A DNA stretch of 64,000 nucleotides from Salinicola avicenniae (GTDB lineage: Bacteria > Pseudomonadota > Gammaproteobacteria > Pseudomonadales > Halomonadaceae): contig NZ_JAKQZC010000005.1 of assembly GCF_023736115.1 (NCBI RefSeq), forward strand, positions 124,001 to 188,000, given 5' to 3'. Below, in pieces: positions 45,494 through 54,781 of the stretch. Within the stretch, counting starts at the first letter, position 1; each line of letters opens with the position of its first letter. The position numbers were made by a program, and so were the translations under genes. The notes under the pieces are model-generated. The model searched no databases. It was not told the origin of the DNA and worked only from the letters and a program-made list of their open reading frames with translations.

Positions 45494-46924
45494 ATGGATA
45501 TCTCACAGCTCACGACCCTGACGTCGCAATCCGCGCGACCGGCAGACAGCCAACGCGCTCGCGGTGGCGACGACAGCGCATCCCCTTCGCCCTTTTCGGA
45601 TGCCATGCAGCGCGCTCGGCAAGCTGAAGACGCACGGGCTCGTCCGCAGACCTCGGGCACGCCGGCTAGCCAGGGACAGAAGACAGATAACAGAGAGGTG
45701 GCGGGCACGCCGTCTGATGGCCGTGTCCAACAGGAGACGTCTCAAAAGACGGTCGCGCCTCAGGAGACAGTCAAGGCAAACATGAGTGACAGCCAAGATG
45801 ATCTTCTCGACGCACGACTGGCAGAGACGTCTCTACCCGAGGATATTGACGCTTTGCAGCAGTGGCTCGACAGCCTGCCACAGAACTCGCCGCTGAAGAA
45901 TTTCGACGCCGAGACGCTGGCCAAGGCCGACGATGGGTCAGACCTGCCTGCCGATGCCCTGGCGGCCCTGGCTGCCCTGGCACTTTTCAACAGCCCGCAA
46001 GCCGCATCCGCCTCCGGCAAGACGCCAGCCATCTCGACCGATGGCAGCCCGGCTCGGGGAGCGAATAGTGTCCTCGCCACAACACAGGCGATGCCAACCC
46101 TATTGAAAGACACGGCGCAGGCCAGTATCGAAGGCGATAGCGAGCCATTCCCTCGCCTAGACGCCAGCCTGAGCGGCAACCGCGGCCTCCAGTCTCGTCA
46201 GGAAGCGACAACGACGCCATCGCTGTTGGAGACACTGGCAGCCAAAAGCGGCCAGGATACCGCGACATCCAAGGGGGCCTCTTCCCTGGCCGCCGCGGTG
46301 ACCGAGGCCACGGCCAAATTGGCGGGTAACACGTCGACGACAACTGGGGATGGCGCAGCCTTTCGGGACTTGATCGGCGGCCATGCCGAACAGGTTTCGG
46401 CAACCCCTAATTCCGCGCCCGCCGTCCAGCCCACGGCATTGGGGCTAACGGCAACAACCGCCACCTCGACTGCGGCGCCAGGCGCTTCCATACCGGTCGC
46501 CGTCAACTCACCGCAGTGGCCGGCTTCGTTCGGCCAGCAGATTCTGCAGATGCATCAGCGTGGCGACCAACAGGTCTCGCTACACCTGAATCCGCGCGAC
46601 CTCGGGCCGTTGAATGTCAGCCTCTCCGTCCAGGATCAGCAGGCGCAGCTGCAAATCCTCTCCGCCCATGCTCCGGTCAGGGCCGCGATCGAAGCCGCCA
46701 TCCCGCAACTGCGTGAGGCGCTCGCGCAGAGCGGCATCGCGCTTGGCGAGGCGATGGTTGGCGACCAGGGGCAGTTCCAACAACAGGACCAGTCCGGCGA
46801 CCAGCCACGCTTCGCGGGCGGTGACGGTCTCGGCAGTGGCATCGGCACCTCGGTGGGTGACGAAACGGTGACAGCCCGACAGATCCCACTTGTCGACAAC
46901 GGCAACATCAACCTCTATGCCTAG
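45494..46924 (+). CDS. fliK: Flagellar hook-length control protein FliK
   Basis: 476 residues. The long N-terminal two-thirds is low in complexity, rich in Ala, Thr, Ser and Asp, and divergent, as expected of a molecular ruler. The conserved C-terminal domain is clear: WPASFGQQILQMHQRGDQQ, LHLNPRDLGPLNVSLSV and LREALAQSGIALGEAMV, followed by a Gln/Asp-rich end. Switches export specificity from hook to filament when the hook is complete. ATG 45494. Confidence 0.92.
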   Translation: MDISQLTTLTSQSARPADSQRARGGDDSASPSPFSDAMQRARQAEDARARPQTSGTPASQGQKTDNREVAGTPSDGRVQQETSQKTVAPQETVKANMSDSQDDLLDARLAETSLPEDIDALQQWLDSLPQNSPLKNFDAETLAKADDGSDLPADALAALAALALFNSPQAASASGKTPAISTDGSPARGANSVLATTQAMPTLLKDTAQASIEGDSEPFPRLDASLSGNRGLQSRQEATTTPSLLETLAAKSGQDTATSKGASSLAAAVTEATAKLAGNTSTTTGDGAAFRDLIGGHAEQVSATPNSAPAVQPTALGLTATTATSTAAPGASIPVAVNSPQWPASFGQQILQMHQRGDQQVSLHLNPRDLGPLNVSLSVQDQQAQLQILSAHAPVRAAIEAAIPQLREALAQSGIALGEAMVGDQGQFQQQDQSGDQPRFAGGDGLGSGIGTSVGDETVTARQIPLVDNGNINLYA

Positions 46925-46947
46925 CCATCACTGCCGATAACTCCTGA

Positions 46948-46970
46948 GCGGGCGTCCGGTAGGCGCCCGC
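46948..46970 (+). terminator. Hairpin after fliK
   Basis: GCGGGCG and CGCCCGC form a 7-bp stem with a nine-base loop, 23 bases after the fliK stop. No T-run. It lies in the 190-base fliK-fliL gap, the largest in the fliF-R run, and may separate two transcription units. Confidence 0.4.
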
Positions 46971-47114
46971 GCCTATCCGCTATACGGTGAATGGATCGCT
47001 TGCTCCCCCCGTCATCATGAAAGGAGAAGTTGACCGAACGGAAGCGCCTTTTTCCGTCGATCGACCGGCAAGTAACCACCGCATAATCGCCTGCAACTTC
47101 CTGGGATTACCGAA

Positions 47115-47609
47115 ATGGCAGACGCAATGGCCGCAACGCAAACCTCGCCCCGCAAAGGGCGCTCGCTGATCGTGATCGGACTACTGATCGTTCTGCTGGC
47201 TGTCGCCAGCTCGGTGGCAGTGTTTTTCTTTCTGGACTCGCGCAGCAATGCCGGCAGTGCCGAGGTCACCGAGGAGACACCGCCCCCGCCCCCGGTGCCG
47301 ATCTTCGTGACAATCGCACCGTTCACAGTGAACCTGCAAAGCGATTATGGCGACAGACTGCTCTATGTCGGCCTCTCGCTGCGCGTGAGCGACCAGGCGA
47401 CCAGCGACTTCCTGACCCAGCACATGCCGGAAGTTCGTAGCCGCCTGCTGATGCTGATGTCGGGCAAGAGCGCCGACGAGCTGATCCGGCCCCAAGGCAA
47501 GCTGCAATTGAAACAGGAAATTCTTGGGCTGTTCGACGACCCGATCACCACACCGCAGCCGACGTTATCGGTGGATGACGTGCTGTTTTCCGATTTCATC
47601 GTGCAATAG
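47115..47609 (+). CDS. fliL: Flagellar basal-body-associated protein FliL
   Basis: 164 residues. A basic N-terminus, one membrane helix (about 17-38), a proline stretch (TPPPPPVPIF), and the stomatin-like periplasmic domain with VNLQSDYGDRLLYVGLSLRV and the C-terminal VLFSDFIVQ. Supports stator function around the basal body. ATG 47115 lacks a strong Shine-Dalgarno, so expression of this second block may depend on its own promoter. Confidence 0.94.
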   Translation: MADAMAATQTSPRKGRSLIVIGLLIVLLAVASSVAVFFFLDSRSNAGSAEVTEETPPPPPVPIFVTIAPFTVNLQSDYGDRLLYVGLSLRVSDQATSDFLTQHMPEVRSRLLMLMSGKSADELIRPQGKLQLKQEILGLFDDPITTPQPTLSVDDVLFSDFIVQ

Positions 47610-47626
47610 ACAGCGCCAGGCTCCCC

Positions 47627-48637
47627 ATGTCCCAAGAAGATTTGCTGTCGCAGGAAGAGATCGACGCCCTACTCAACGGCGTCAGCGGCGACGACGACAA
47701 GAAAAAGACCGAGGATGCCTCCGGCGAGCGGCCTATGCGGCCATTCGATCCTGCCAACCAGCACCGGATCATCCGCGAACGCCTGCAAACGCTGGACATC
47801 ATCAACGAGCGTTTTGCCCGGCTTTTTCGCGTCGCCCTATTCAACCTGATCCGGCGTAGCGCCGATATCACGGTCTCGGGTGTTCGCTATCAGAGCTACA
47901 GCGAATTCGCGCGCAATCTGCCGGTACCGACCAACCTCAACCTGATCAGCCTGAAGCCACTCAAGGGCACGGCATTGCTGGTATTTCCGCCGAGCCTGGT
48001 TTTCATGGTGGTTGACAACCTGTTCGGTGGAGATGGTCGTTTCCTGACCAAATCGGACGGTCGGGAGTTCACGGCGACGGAGCAACGCATCATCCAGCGT
48101 CTCATGTCGCTGGCTCTGGAAGGTTACGAGGATGCCTGGAAGTCGGTCTATCCAGTGGAAACCGACTATATGCGCTCGGAAACCCAGGTTCGCTTTGCCA
48201 ACATCACCAACTCGCCCAACGAGATCGTGGTCAACAGCACCTTCCATCTCGAGGTCGGAAATCTGGCAAGCGATTTCAACATCTGCATTCCCTTCTCCAT
48301 GATCGAACCGATTCGCGACGTGCTCTCCAGTCCGATAGGTGCGTACGGTAGCGAGGATACCCAGTGGGAGTCGCGACTGGCCGGCGAGATAAGGCAGACA
48401 GAAGTCGAGCTGATTGCCGACTTTTCGGAGATACCCTCGACGCTGGGCGACGTAGTCTCGCTTTCGGTCGGCGACATTCTACCGATCGAACTTCCCAAAA
48501 CGATCAACGTTCGCGTCGACGGGGTACCCGTCATGGCTTGTGAATATGGCACGCGCCGCGGCCAGCGTGCGCTGAAAGTGAAGCATCTTATTGACCATGG
48601 TACGTACTCCGCCATGAAGGACTTCGACAATGAGTGA
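47627..48637 (+). CDS. fliM: Flagellar motor switch protein FliM
   Basis: 336 residues. The N-terminal CheY-P-binding motif LLSQEEIDALLNGV is intact. The CheC-like middle domain (HRIIRERLQTLDIINERFARLF) and the C-terminal FliN-like SpoA domain (SVGDILPIELPKTINVRVDGVPVM) follow. Changes rotation sense on CheY-P binding. Overlaps fliN by eight bases. Confidence 0.96.
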   Translation: MSQEDLLSQEEIDALLNGVSGDDDKKKTEDASGERPMRPFDPANQHRIIRERLQTLDIINERFARLFRVALFNLIRRSADITVSGVRYQSYSEFARNLPVPTNLNLISLKPLKGTALLVFPPSLVFMVVDNLFGGDGRFLTKSDGREFTATEQRIIQRLMSLALEGYEDAWKSVYPVETDYMRSETQVRFANITNSPNEIVVNSTFHLEVGNLASDFNICIPFSMIEPIRDVLSSPIGAYGSEDTQWESRLAGEIRQTEVELIADFSEIPSTLGDVVSLSVGDILPIELPKTINVRVDGVPVMACEYGTRRGQRALKVKHLIDHGTYSAMKDFDNE

Positions 48638-49133
48638 TGATCAGAAACCCGCATCGACCGATGACAACAACCTCGATCCCGATGATTTGTGGGCCGCAGC
48701 CATGGCGGAACAGGGCGTCGACCCCGAGGCGCAGGAGGAGGAAGCCGAAGCAGCAAGCCAGCCGGAGCCGAAGGCCGAACCAGAGCCGAAGGCCGAACCG
48801 ACTGCGGCTTTCTCGTCGCCCGGAGAAGAGGTCTTTCCCTCGTTCGATCAGGGTAGCGATCCCCGCCAGAGCCGGGATCTCGATATCATCATGGATATCC
48901 CGGTCAAGCTGTCCGTTGAACTGGGTCGTACGCGAATTACCATCAAGCAGCTGCTGGAACTCGCCCAGGGTTCCGTCGTGGAGCTCGACGGACTTGCCGG
49001 CGAACCGATGGATATTCTCATCAACGGCTATCTGATCGCGCAGGGCGAAGTTGTGGTGGTCGACGACAAGTATGGAATTCGGATTACCGAGATCGTGACA
49101 CCCTCCGAACGCGTGCAGAAGCTGAATCGATGA
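48630..49133 (+). CDS. fliN: Flagellar motor switch protein FliN
   Basis: 167 residues; longer than E. coli FliN (137) because of an acidic N-terminal extension with a repeated EPKAEP segment. The SpoA core is at about residues 85-160: LDIIMDIPVKLSVELGRTRI, then LAQGSVVELDGLAGEPMDI and DDKYGIRITEIV. Forms the bottom of the C ring with FliM. A tandem 18-bp duplication (48765-48800) encodes part of the extension. Confidence 0.95.
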   Translation: MSDDQKPASTDDNNLDPDDLWAAAMAEQGVDPEAQEEEAEAASQPEPKAEPEPKAEPTAAFSSPGEEVFPSFDQGSDPRQSRDLDIIMDIPVKLSVELGRTRITIKQLLELAQGSVVELDGLAGEPMDILINGYLIAQGEVVVVDDKYGIRITEIVTPSERVQKLNR

Positions 49134-49555
49134 ACGGAGAGTCCGCTCAAGTTGCCGGCGGCAGTGACGGCATGGGCCTGCTGCTGCTTGGCAAGACCGC
49201 GTTGTCCCTACTCGTCGTCGTCGGCATCATTCTCCTCTGCGCCTGGCTGCTGAAGCGCCTGGGACCGAATCGCCGTGCCGGCGGCCAGCACCTCCGCGTC
49301 GTGGCGAGCACCCCCGTTGGCCAACGCGAGCGAGTGGTCATCGTGGAAGTTGAGGATCGCTGGTTGGTGCTTGGCGTCGGCAGCGGCCAGGTCAGCAAAC
49401 TGGATACCCTGACACCGCCCCCCGAACCGTCTCACACCACCGAGAAAACGGACACGCCGTTGAGTGGCAGTTTCGCTACTCGGCTGGGACAGGCCTTGCG
49501 ACACAACGCGAGCCAGTCCCTGAAGCGCCGGCCGGACAGTGGAGCGGACTCTTGA
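49130..49555 (+). CDS. fliO: Flagellar biosynthesis protein FliO
   Basis: 141 residues. One membrane helix (about 20-42), then a small beta domain, [30 protein letters not shown] split over residues 56-85, as in FliO. Helps assemble the FliP ring of the export gate. Overlaps fliN by four bases and shares its stop with the TTG start of fliP. Confidence 0.92.
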   Translation: MNGESAQVAGGSDGMGLLLLGKTALSLLVVVGIILLCAWLLKRLGPNRRAGGQHLRVVASTPVGQRERVVIVEVEDRWLVLGVGSGQVSKLDTLTPPPEPSHTTEKTDTPLSGSFATRLGQALRHNASQSLKRRPDSGADS

Positions 49556-50316
49556 GACTCGCCGTTTTTGGCAAGCCGCTGCTGCTTGCGCTAATCACGC
49601 TGCTAGGCCTGACCGTGAGTCAATGGGCTGCAGCGCAAGCGCTGCCCGGCATCATCAGCCAACCCCTCGACAACGGTGGCCAGCGCTGGTCGCTGAGCGT
49701 CCAGACGCTACTGTTCTTGTCATCGCTGGCCTTCCTGCCGGCCATGCTGCTGATGATGACCTGCTTCACGCGCATCGTCATTGTGCTGGGGCTGCTGCGC
49801 ACCGCCATGGCAACCCCTTCGGCACCGCCGACGCAGGTATTGCTGGGACTGGCACTGTTTCTGACGTTCTTCATCATGTCGCCGGTGCTCGACCGGGTCT
49901 ATGACGAAGCCTGGCAGCCCTTCTCGGCCGACGAAATCTCCATGGAGGAGGCGCTCGAACGTGGCAGCCAGCCGTTCCGAGAATTCATGTTCGCACAGAC
50001 CCGCGAGGCCGACCTGGCGATGTTTGCACGAATCGCCGACATCGGGGACCTTCAAGGGCCGGAAGACGTTCCCATGCGTATTCTGGTGCCATCCTTCGTC
50101 ACCAGCGAGTTGAAGACCGCGTTCCAGATCGGCTTCACGGTTTTCATCCCATTCCTGATCATCGATCTGGTCGTCGCCAGCGTGCTGATGGCACTGGGGA
50201 TGATGATGGTACCGCCGGCGACGATTTCCCTGCCATTCAAGTTGATGCTCTTCGTGCTGGTCGACGGGTGGCAACTGCTGATCGGTTCGTTGACCCAGAG
50301 CTTCTACATGTCATGA
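49552..50316 (+). CDS. fliP: Flagellar export gate protein FliP
   Basis: 254 residues. Cleavable signal-like N-terminus (to AAAQA), then four membrane helices. [21 protein letters not shown] and [30 protein letters not shown] mark the family; KTAFQIGF is diagnostic. Builds the core pore with FliQ and FliR. Starts at TTG 49552, GGAG eight bases upstream, within the stop codon of fliO. Confidence 0.95.
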   Translation: MRLAVFGKPLLLALITLLGLTVSQWAAAQALPGIISQPLDNGGQRWSLSVQTLLFLSSLAFLPAMLLMMTCFTRIVIVLGLLRTAMATPSAPPTQVLLGLALFLTFFIMSPVLDRVYDEAWQPFSADEISMEEALERGSQPFREFMFAQTREADLAMFARIADIGDLQGPEDVPMRILVPSFVTSELKTAFQIGFTVFIPFLIIDLVVASVLMALGMMMVPPATISLPFKLMLFVLVDGWQLLIGSLTQSFYMS

Positions 50317-50344
50317 GCCGCCATCCGGCTCGAAGGAGATGACG

Positions 50345-50614
50345 ATGACACCGGAAATGGTGATGAGTCTTGCCTATCAGGGAATGAAACTGACACTGAT
50401 GGTGGCGTCCCCTCTACTGCTCACGGCGCTGGCTATCGGCCTGCTGGTCAGTCTTTTTCAGGCAGCAACCCAGATTAACGAAATGACGCTCTCTTTCATC
50501 CCCAAGATTCTCGGCGTCTTTGCCATGCTGATCGTCTCCGGCGCCTGGCTGATCCAGTTGCTGACCAACTTCACGACCCAGGTTTTCCAGAACATCCCGA
50601 TGATGGTCAACTAA
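50345..50614 (+). CDS. fliQ: Flagellar export gate protein FliQ
   Basis: 89 residues, same as E. coli. Two membrane helices (ALAIGLLVSLFQAATQINEMTL and the second half). Start ATG 50345 is chosen because AAGGAG is six bases upstream; ATG 50339 directly abuts this Shine-Dalgarno and is too close. The protein begins MTPEMVMSLAYQGMKL, the family pattern. Confidence 0.95.
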   Translation: MTPEMVMSLAYQGMKLTLMVASPLLLTALAIGLLVSLFQAATQINEMTLSFIPKILGVFAMLIVSGAWLIQLLTNFTTQVFQNIPMMVN

Positions 50615-50629
50615 GCAACCGCCACGGCG

Positions 50630-51427
50630 ATGATCGATATCACCTACGCCCAGTGGCAAGGGTGGCTCCAGCTCTTTTTCTGGCCCACCCTGCGCATCCT
50701 CGCCTTCACCATGGCCTCCCCCCTGTGGAGTATGCCGAGCCTGCCGAGGCAGGTTCGCGTGCTGTTCGGCGTCGGCATTGCCGTAGCGATCGCCCCTGCG
50801 CTCCCTGCCATGCCGACCATTCCGATTGTCTCTCTCGAAGGGCTCGGGTTGATGGTTCAGCAGATACTAATCGGCGTCGCCATGGGGCTGGTACTGCGCA
50901 TCATGATTGCGGTGGTCCTAACGGCCGGCGAATTTATCAGCATGCAGATGGGGCTCGGGTTTGCGACCTTCTACCAGCCTGATTCAGGGACCAACACCAT
51001 GGTCCTGTCCCGCATTCTGGAGATGTTTACGCTACTGATGTTTCTAGCGATGAACGGTCATCTGATCGCCCTCGAGATTCTCGCCTGGAGCTTCGAGATG
51101 TTGCCGATCGGCACGACTTCCATCGATGCCAGTTTCGCCGAGACGCTAGCCCGCTGGGGCGGAACCATATTCACATCCGGCATGCTGATGGCCGTGCCCA
51201 TCATGACGGCCCTGCTGATGATCAACCTCTCGCTGGGGATACTCAATCGCGCCTCGCCGCAGCTGTCGATCTTCTCGGTCGGCTTTCCCATGACCCTGAC
51301 CGCCGGACTGGTCCTGATGACCGCTCTGATCCCCAGCCTCGGCAATTTCTGGGGCGACCTGTTCAGTCAACAGCTGCAGTTCATGCAGGGCATAATCGAA
51401 CAGATGAGCGGCGCCAACGGCAGCTGA
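50630..51427 (+). CDS. fliR: Flagellar export gate protein FliR
   Basis: 265 residues, about six membrane helices. ASPLWSMPSLPRQVRVLFGVGIAVAIAPAL at the start and AGEFISMQMGLGFATFYQP in the middle are typical of FliR. Caps the FliP5Q4R1 gate. Last gene of the plus-strand run; flhB does not follow. A 266-base gap with a terminator on the minus strand separates it from flgL. Confidence 0.95.
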   Translation: MIDITYAQWQGWLQLFFWPTLRILAFTMASPLWSMPSLPRQVRVLFGVGIAVAIAPALPAMPTIPIVSLEGLGLMVQQILIGVAMGLVLRIMIAVVLTAGEFISMQMGLGFATFYQPDSGTNTMVLSRILEMFTLLMFLAMNGHLIALEILAWSFEMLPIGTTSIDASFAETLARWGGTIFTSGMLMAVPIMTALLMINLSLGILNRASPQLSIFSVGFPMTLTAGLVLMTALIPSLGNFWGDLFSQQLQFMQGIIEQMSGANGS

Positions 51428-51625
51428 CTGTCGATCCCCCGGCGCCATCCCCATCGCGGTGCTACCCAAGAGCTATCCCTGAGCTATTCAGGTAACTTGC
51501 ACGCCATCTCGGTCTATCTCGCTAGCCTGCCCCTTCGACAGCGCACGACGGAATCTTGGTGAGCCCGATAAGGCTAGCGGTGGTCACGGCATCTTTTATT
51601 CGCAACGGCCATGGCCAAACAACGA

Positions 51626-51650
51626 CAAAAGCCCGCGCGAACGCGGGCTT
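51626..51650 (-). terminator. Terminator of the flgB-flgL direction (after flgL)
   Basis: GCCCGCG-CGAA-CGCGGGC, 44 bases after the flgL stop; on the minus strand it is followed by four T. On the plus strand only two T follow, so its effect on fliR transcripts is probably smaller. Confidence 0.75.
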
Positions 51651-51693
51651 GGCAAGAAGGCGGGCTGGGCCGGGCTGGAAGAACCGAGTTGCC

Positions 51694-52902
51694 CTACATC
51701 ATCTCGAACAGCGATGTCCCCTGCAGATTCATGAACGCCTGCTGCGCGGCCTGCAAGCCGACCTGGCGCAGCATGTAGTCGGATACCGCGGTATTGTAGT
51801 CCAGGTCGATCAGGTCGCTACGCGTCTGCTCGTAGGCAATATTGCGATCGGCACCGACACTGTCCAAGGTATCCAGCTCGTTGAGTCGTGCGCCGACCGA
51901 AGCCCGTACTGTCAGCACGTTATCGAGTGCGTTATCGAGCTGACGACTGGAAGTCGACAGCGTGTTGGTAAACGCGGCACGGTCAGCGTCGGAGTCGAGC
52001 GGATTTTCGAGAACACCGAGCATATTTTCCAACGTCGTGAAGATGTCCGGATCGGCGTCTGCCGCCGGCCCTACCGTGAACTTATCACCATCGACTGGCT
52101 GCCCCTCAAAAGTCAATCGAACACCATTAAGCTCGATGGCCTTGCCCGACTCATAGGGCCGGTCTTCCAGGTTGCCATCCTCATCGTAAGCCTGATAGGT
52201 GACATTTCCATCGCCATCCACACTGAATTCAAGATCGAACGTCTCTCCGTAGCGATCTGCACTACTGTCTGCGATCGAAGGGCCTGTAAATGTCACCGTT
52301 CCCTGGTTATCACCAGCCCGAGCGACTTGTGACGCACCAGAGGTCACGCTCTGGAAGACGTCGCGACCGGTATCACCGACTTCCATCAAGCGTGACGAGT
52401 CGACTTTCTGCTGCCGAATAGAGTCTGATCCAGCATACTCGACAGCGCCGTCGGCGTTTTGGGTAAACGGCGCAGCGTCATCTTGGTACCCCGCAAACAG
52501 GTAGCTGCCGTTACCATTCGTGGAGTTTGCCTGACCAATCAGCGCTTCGTAGACACCACGGAGTTCCGCTGCCACGGATTCACGATCAGCATCGGTAAGC
52601 GTTCCGTTACCTGCCTGAACCGTAAGCTGCTTGGCTCGCGTCAGTGCGTCGGCAACACTCCCCAACACGCTTTCCTCCTGACTCAGCGAGTTGCGAACGG
52701 TCACTCGGCTATCGCTGTGCTGCTGGGTCGCCGCCAACGACTGAGACACACCGATCGCACGTGAGGACGCCTGGGGGTCATCCGAGGGTCGGACAACGCG
52801 CTTGCCGGAAGCGATCTGTTCGCCGACATCCATGAACGCGCCCTGCTGACGGTTCATGGAGTTGACGCTACGCTCAAACATCATCACCGTACTAACACGC
52901 AT
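51694..52902 (-). CDS. flgL: Flagellar hook-filament junction protein FlgL (HAP3)
   Basis: 402 residues. Flagellin-like N- and C-terminal helices: MRVSTVMMFERSVNSMNRQQ at the start and LIDLDYNTAVSDYMLRQVGLQAAQQAFMNLQGTSLFEMM-like end. The middle is a variable domain. Sits between FlgK and the filament. 71 bases downstream of flgK; probably transcribed with it from a sigma-28 promoter. Confidence 0.95.
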   Translation of the reverse strand: MRVSTVMMFERSVNSMNRQQGAFMDVGEQIASGKRVVRPSDDPQASSRAIGVSQSLAATQQHSDSRVTVRNSLSQEESVLGSVADALTRAKQLTVQAGNGTLTDADRESVAAELRGVYEALIGQANSTNGNGSYLFAGYQDDAAPFTQNADGAVEYAGSDSIRQQKVDSSRLMEVGDTGRDVFQSVTSGASQVARAGDNQGTVTFTGPSIADSSADRYGETFDLEFSVDGDGNVTYQAYDEDGNLEDRPYESGKAIELNGVRLTFEGQPVDGDKFTVGPAADADPDIFTTLENMLGVLENPLDSDADRAAFTNTLSTSSRQLDNALDNVLTVRASVGARLNELDTLDSVGADRNIAYEQTRSDLIDLDYNTAVSDYMLRQVGLQAAQQAFMNLQGTSLFEMM

Positions 52903-52973
52903 GACTCTCTCCTCTCTCGCTTCCCGATCCTATCGAGAAGCTATCATTCAGTCGTCGTTATCGAGCGGCTAGT

Positions 52974-54629
52974 TCAGCTGCGCAGGCCAAGGATGGTATC
53001 CAGCGTGGTGGTACCTGCTTCGATCACCTTAGCATTGGCCGAGTAGTACTGCTGATAGCGCATCAGGTTGGCGTACTCTTCATCCAGGTTCACGCCGGAC
53101 TCCGCCTGCTGATAGCTATAGATCTGATCACGCAGACCCTCTTGGGTGGCGAGATTCGCCTGGGTGATGGCGGTCTGATTGCCAACACTACTAACCATCG
53201 ACGCATAGGCTGCATTGAAAGTCGCTCGCCCGCCGACCAGATTGCTCTGCTGCAGATCCAACAGGCGCAATGCATTGCTATTGTCACCACTGCCGGAATA
53301 TTCGCCACCGGCGGCCGCCAGTTTGCTAGTGTCGGTAAAAGCGACGTCAAATCCGGAAGCCCCGTTACGCGTCGGCTGGACGAGGAAGGAGTCTCCCTCC
53401 TCAGGCGTGCCGGAGACCGTCACCGTCACGCCGCCGAACTGCAGCTCATCACCGTCGAGCGTCAGCGTTTCCTTGCGACCACTGGTGAGATTCTCGAGTT
53501 GATAGTTGCCATCCTCGAATGTAACTCGGTAATCGTCGGCAGTGACACCGCTGTAGCTCCGCGTCTCGCCCGCCGCCACGGCGTCATCGCCGGTAAAACG
53601 CACCGCCATTTCGACATCGCCGCGATTTCGGTCGTTGGATTTCGCTGTCGGGGCACCAAGGCTGAAGAACGCTTCGCCTGCCTCCCCGTCAAGATCGAAG
53701 CCTTGCTCCTGAATGGCATTGAAACTACCGCCAACGGAGATGGCCAACTGACCGAGACGATTCTGTACGCCGTCCAGCGTGTCATGCCGAAAACTCAGAA
53801 GACCGCCCAGCTCTCCGCCGCCGATCACTCCCTCGTCGATCTGCAGCACATTGTTGCTGCCATCGCGATAGCCCACAGTCACGGCTTCCGGATCGGCTTG
53901 ATCCTGTATCGCCGCCAGCTCATAGGCCCGATTGCCGGCCACCAGCGAAAGCCCGTTTCCGAGCGATACCTGGTAGGTGGAGCCATCCTGAACCGTGACG
54001 TCCACGTCGACCAATTGGCTCATATCGTTGATCAACTTGTCGCGCTGATCCAGCAGCGAATTGGGTTCCTCACCACTGCGAGCACGCGCCACCGTGATCT
54101 GCCGGTTGAGATCGGCAACCTGACTGCTCAGATTGTTGACTTGGGTCACCACGTCACCAACCTGACTGTTAATGCCATCCTGCATATCTGTCAGATAGTT
54201 GTCGTAGGACCGAAATTGGGCGACGAGGCTCTGGGCGCTGCCCAACACCCCCTGGCGCGCGGCTGGGTCCGCCGGCGAGCCTGTCAGATCCTCGATGCTG
54301 GAAAAGAAATTCTGCATCAGCGCGTTCAAGCCGGAATCGGAATCGGCGAGCAGATCGTCGATCTGATTGATCTGTGTCTGATACGTTTCCAGCGATGTCT
54401 GGCGACTCTCCGCCTGATTCAACTGCGTCGAGATATATTCGTTGTACTGGCGCTGAATGGCGTCAACGTTGACACCGCTGCCCATGGAGCCGCCGGTGGA
54501 GCTCTCGCTCAGCAACGTCAGTTGACGGTTGTAGCCATCGGTATACACGTTCGTGATGTTGTTGCTAGTCGTGGACAGCGCATTCTGGGCGGCGCGCAGG
54601 CCGCTGAGTCCAATCGAATACAGGCTCAT
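52974..54629 (-). CDS. flgK: Flagellar hook-associated protein FlgK (HAP1)
   Basis: 551 residues. Conserved N-terminus MSLYSIGLSGLRAAQNALST with SNNITN, and C-terminal VNLDEEYANLMRYQQYYSANAKVI, the rod/hook-type end domain. Caps the hook before FlgL. ATG 54629 begins the conserved MSLYSIG; an upstream start at 54656 adds nine residues outside the family. Separated from flgJ by 152 bases that hold a sigma-28 promoter, so it is a late gene. Confidence 0.95.
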   Translation of the reverse strand: MSLYSIGLSGLRAAQNALSTTSNNITNVYTDGYNRQLTLLSESSTGGSMGSGVNVDAIQRQYNEYISTQLNQAESRQTSLETYQTQINQIDDLLADSDSGLNALMQNFFSSIEDLTGSPADPAARQGVLGSAQSLVAQFRSYDNYLTDMQDGINSQVGDVVTQVNNLSSQVADLNRQITVARARSGEEPNSLLDQRDKLINDMSQLVDVDVTVQDGSTYQVSLGNGLSLVAGNRAYELAAIQDQADPEAVTVGYRDGSNNVLQIDEGVIGGGELGGLLSFRHDTLDGVQNRLGQLAISVGGSFNAIQEQGFDLDGEAGEAFFSLGAPTAKSNDRNRGDVEMAVRFTGDDAVAAGETRSYSGVTADDYRVTFEDGNYQLENLTSGRKETLTLDGDELQFGGVTVTVSGTPEEGDSFLVQPTRNGASGFDVAFTDTSKLAAAGGEYSGSGDNSNALRLLDLQQSNLVGGRATFNAAYASMVSSVGNQTAITQANLATQEGLRDQIYSYQQAESGVNLDEEYANLMRYQQYYSANAKVIEAGTTTLDTILGLRS

Positions 54630-54687
54630 GTCGAATTCCTGAAAGACGCCGCGCAAGTGCCGCGGCCATTGAATGCAAGGTTATGAT

Positions 54688-54714
54688 TCTTATCGGCGCC
54701 CCACAGGCAGACTT
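54688..54714 (-). promoter_or_regulatory. Sigma-28 (FliA) promoter of flgKL
   Basis: On the minus strand TCAAGTCT, 11 bases, GCCGATAA. The -10 is a perfect match to the flagellar consensus and the -35 matches TAAAGTTT at six of eight; the spacing is exact. It lies 59 bases upstream of the flgK start. Confidence 0.85.
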
Positions 54715-54781
54715 GAGTCGACAGTGGGCGTCTTTCGCAACGTTTTGTTAACGCCGCCGACGTGTGACGCACGTCGCCTGC

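Noticed and set aside
46914-46940. Sigma-28 promoter upstream of fliL
   Set aside because: GCCGATAA at 46933-46940 is perfect, but the -35 position (TCTATGCC) is poor and partly inside fliK.
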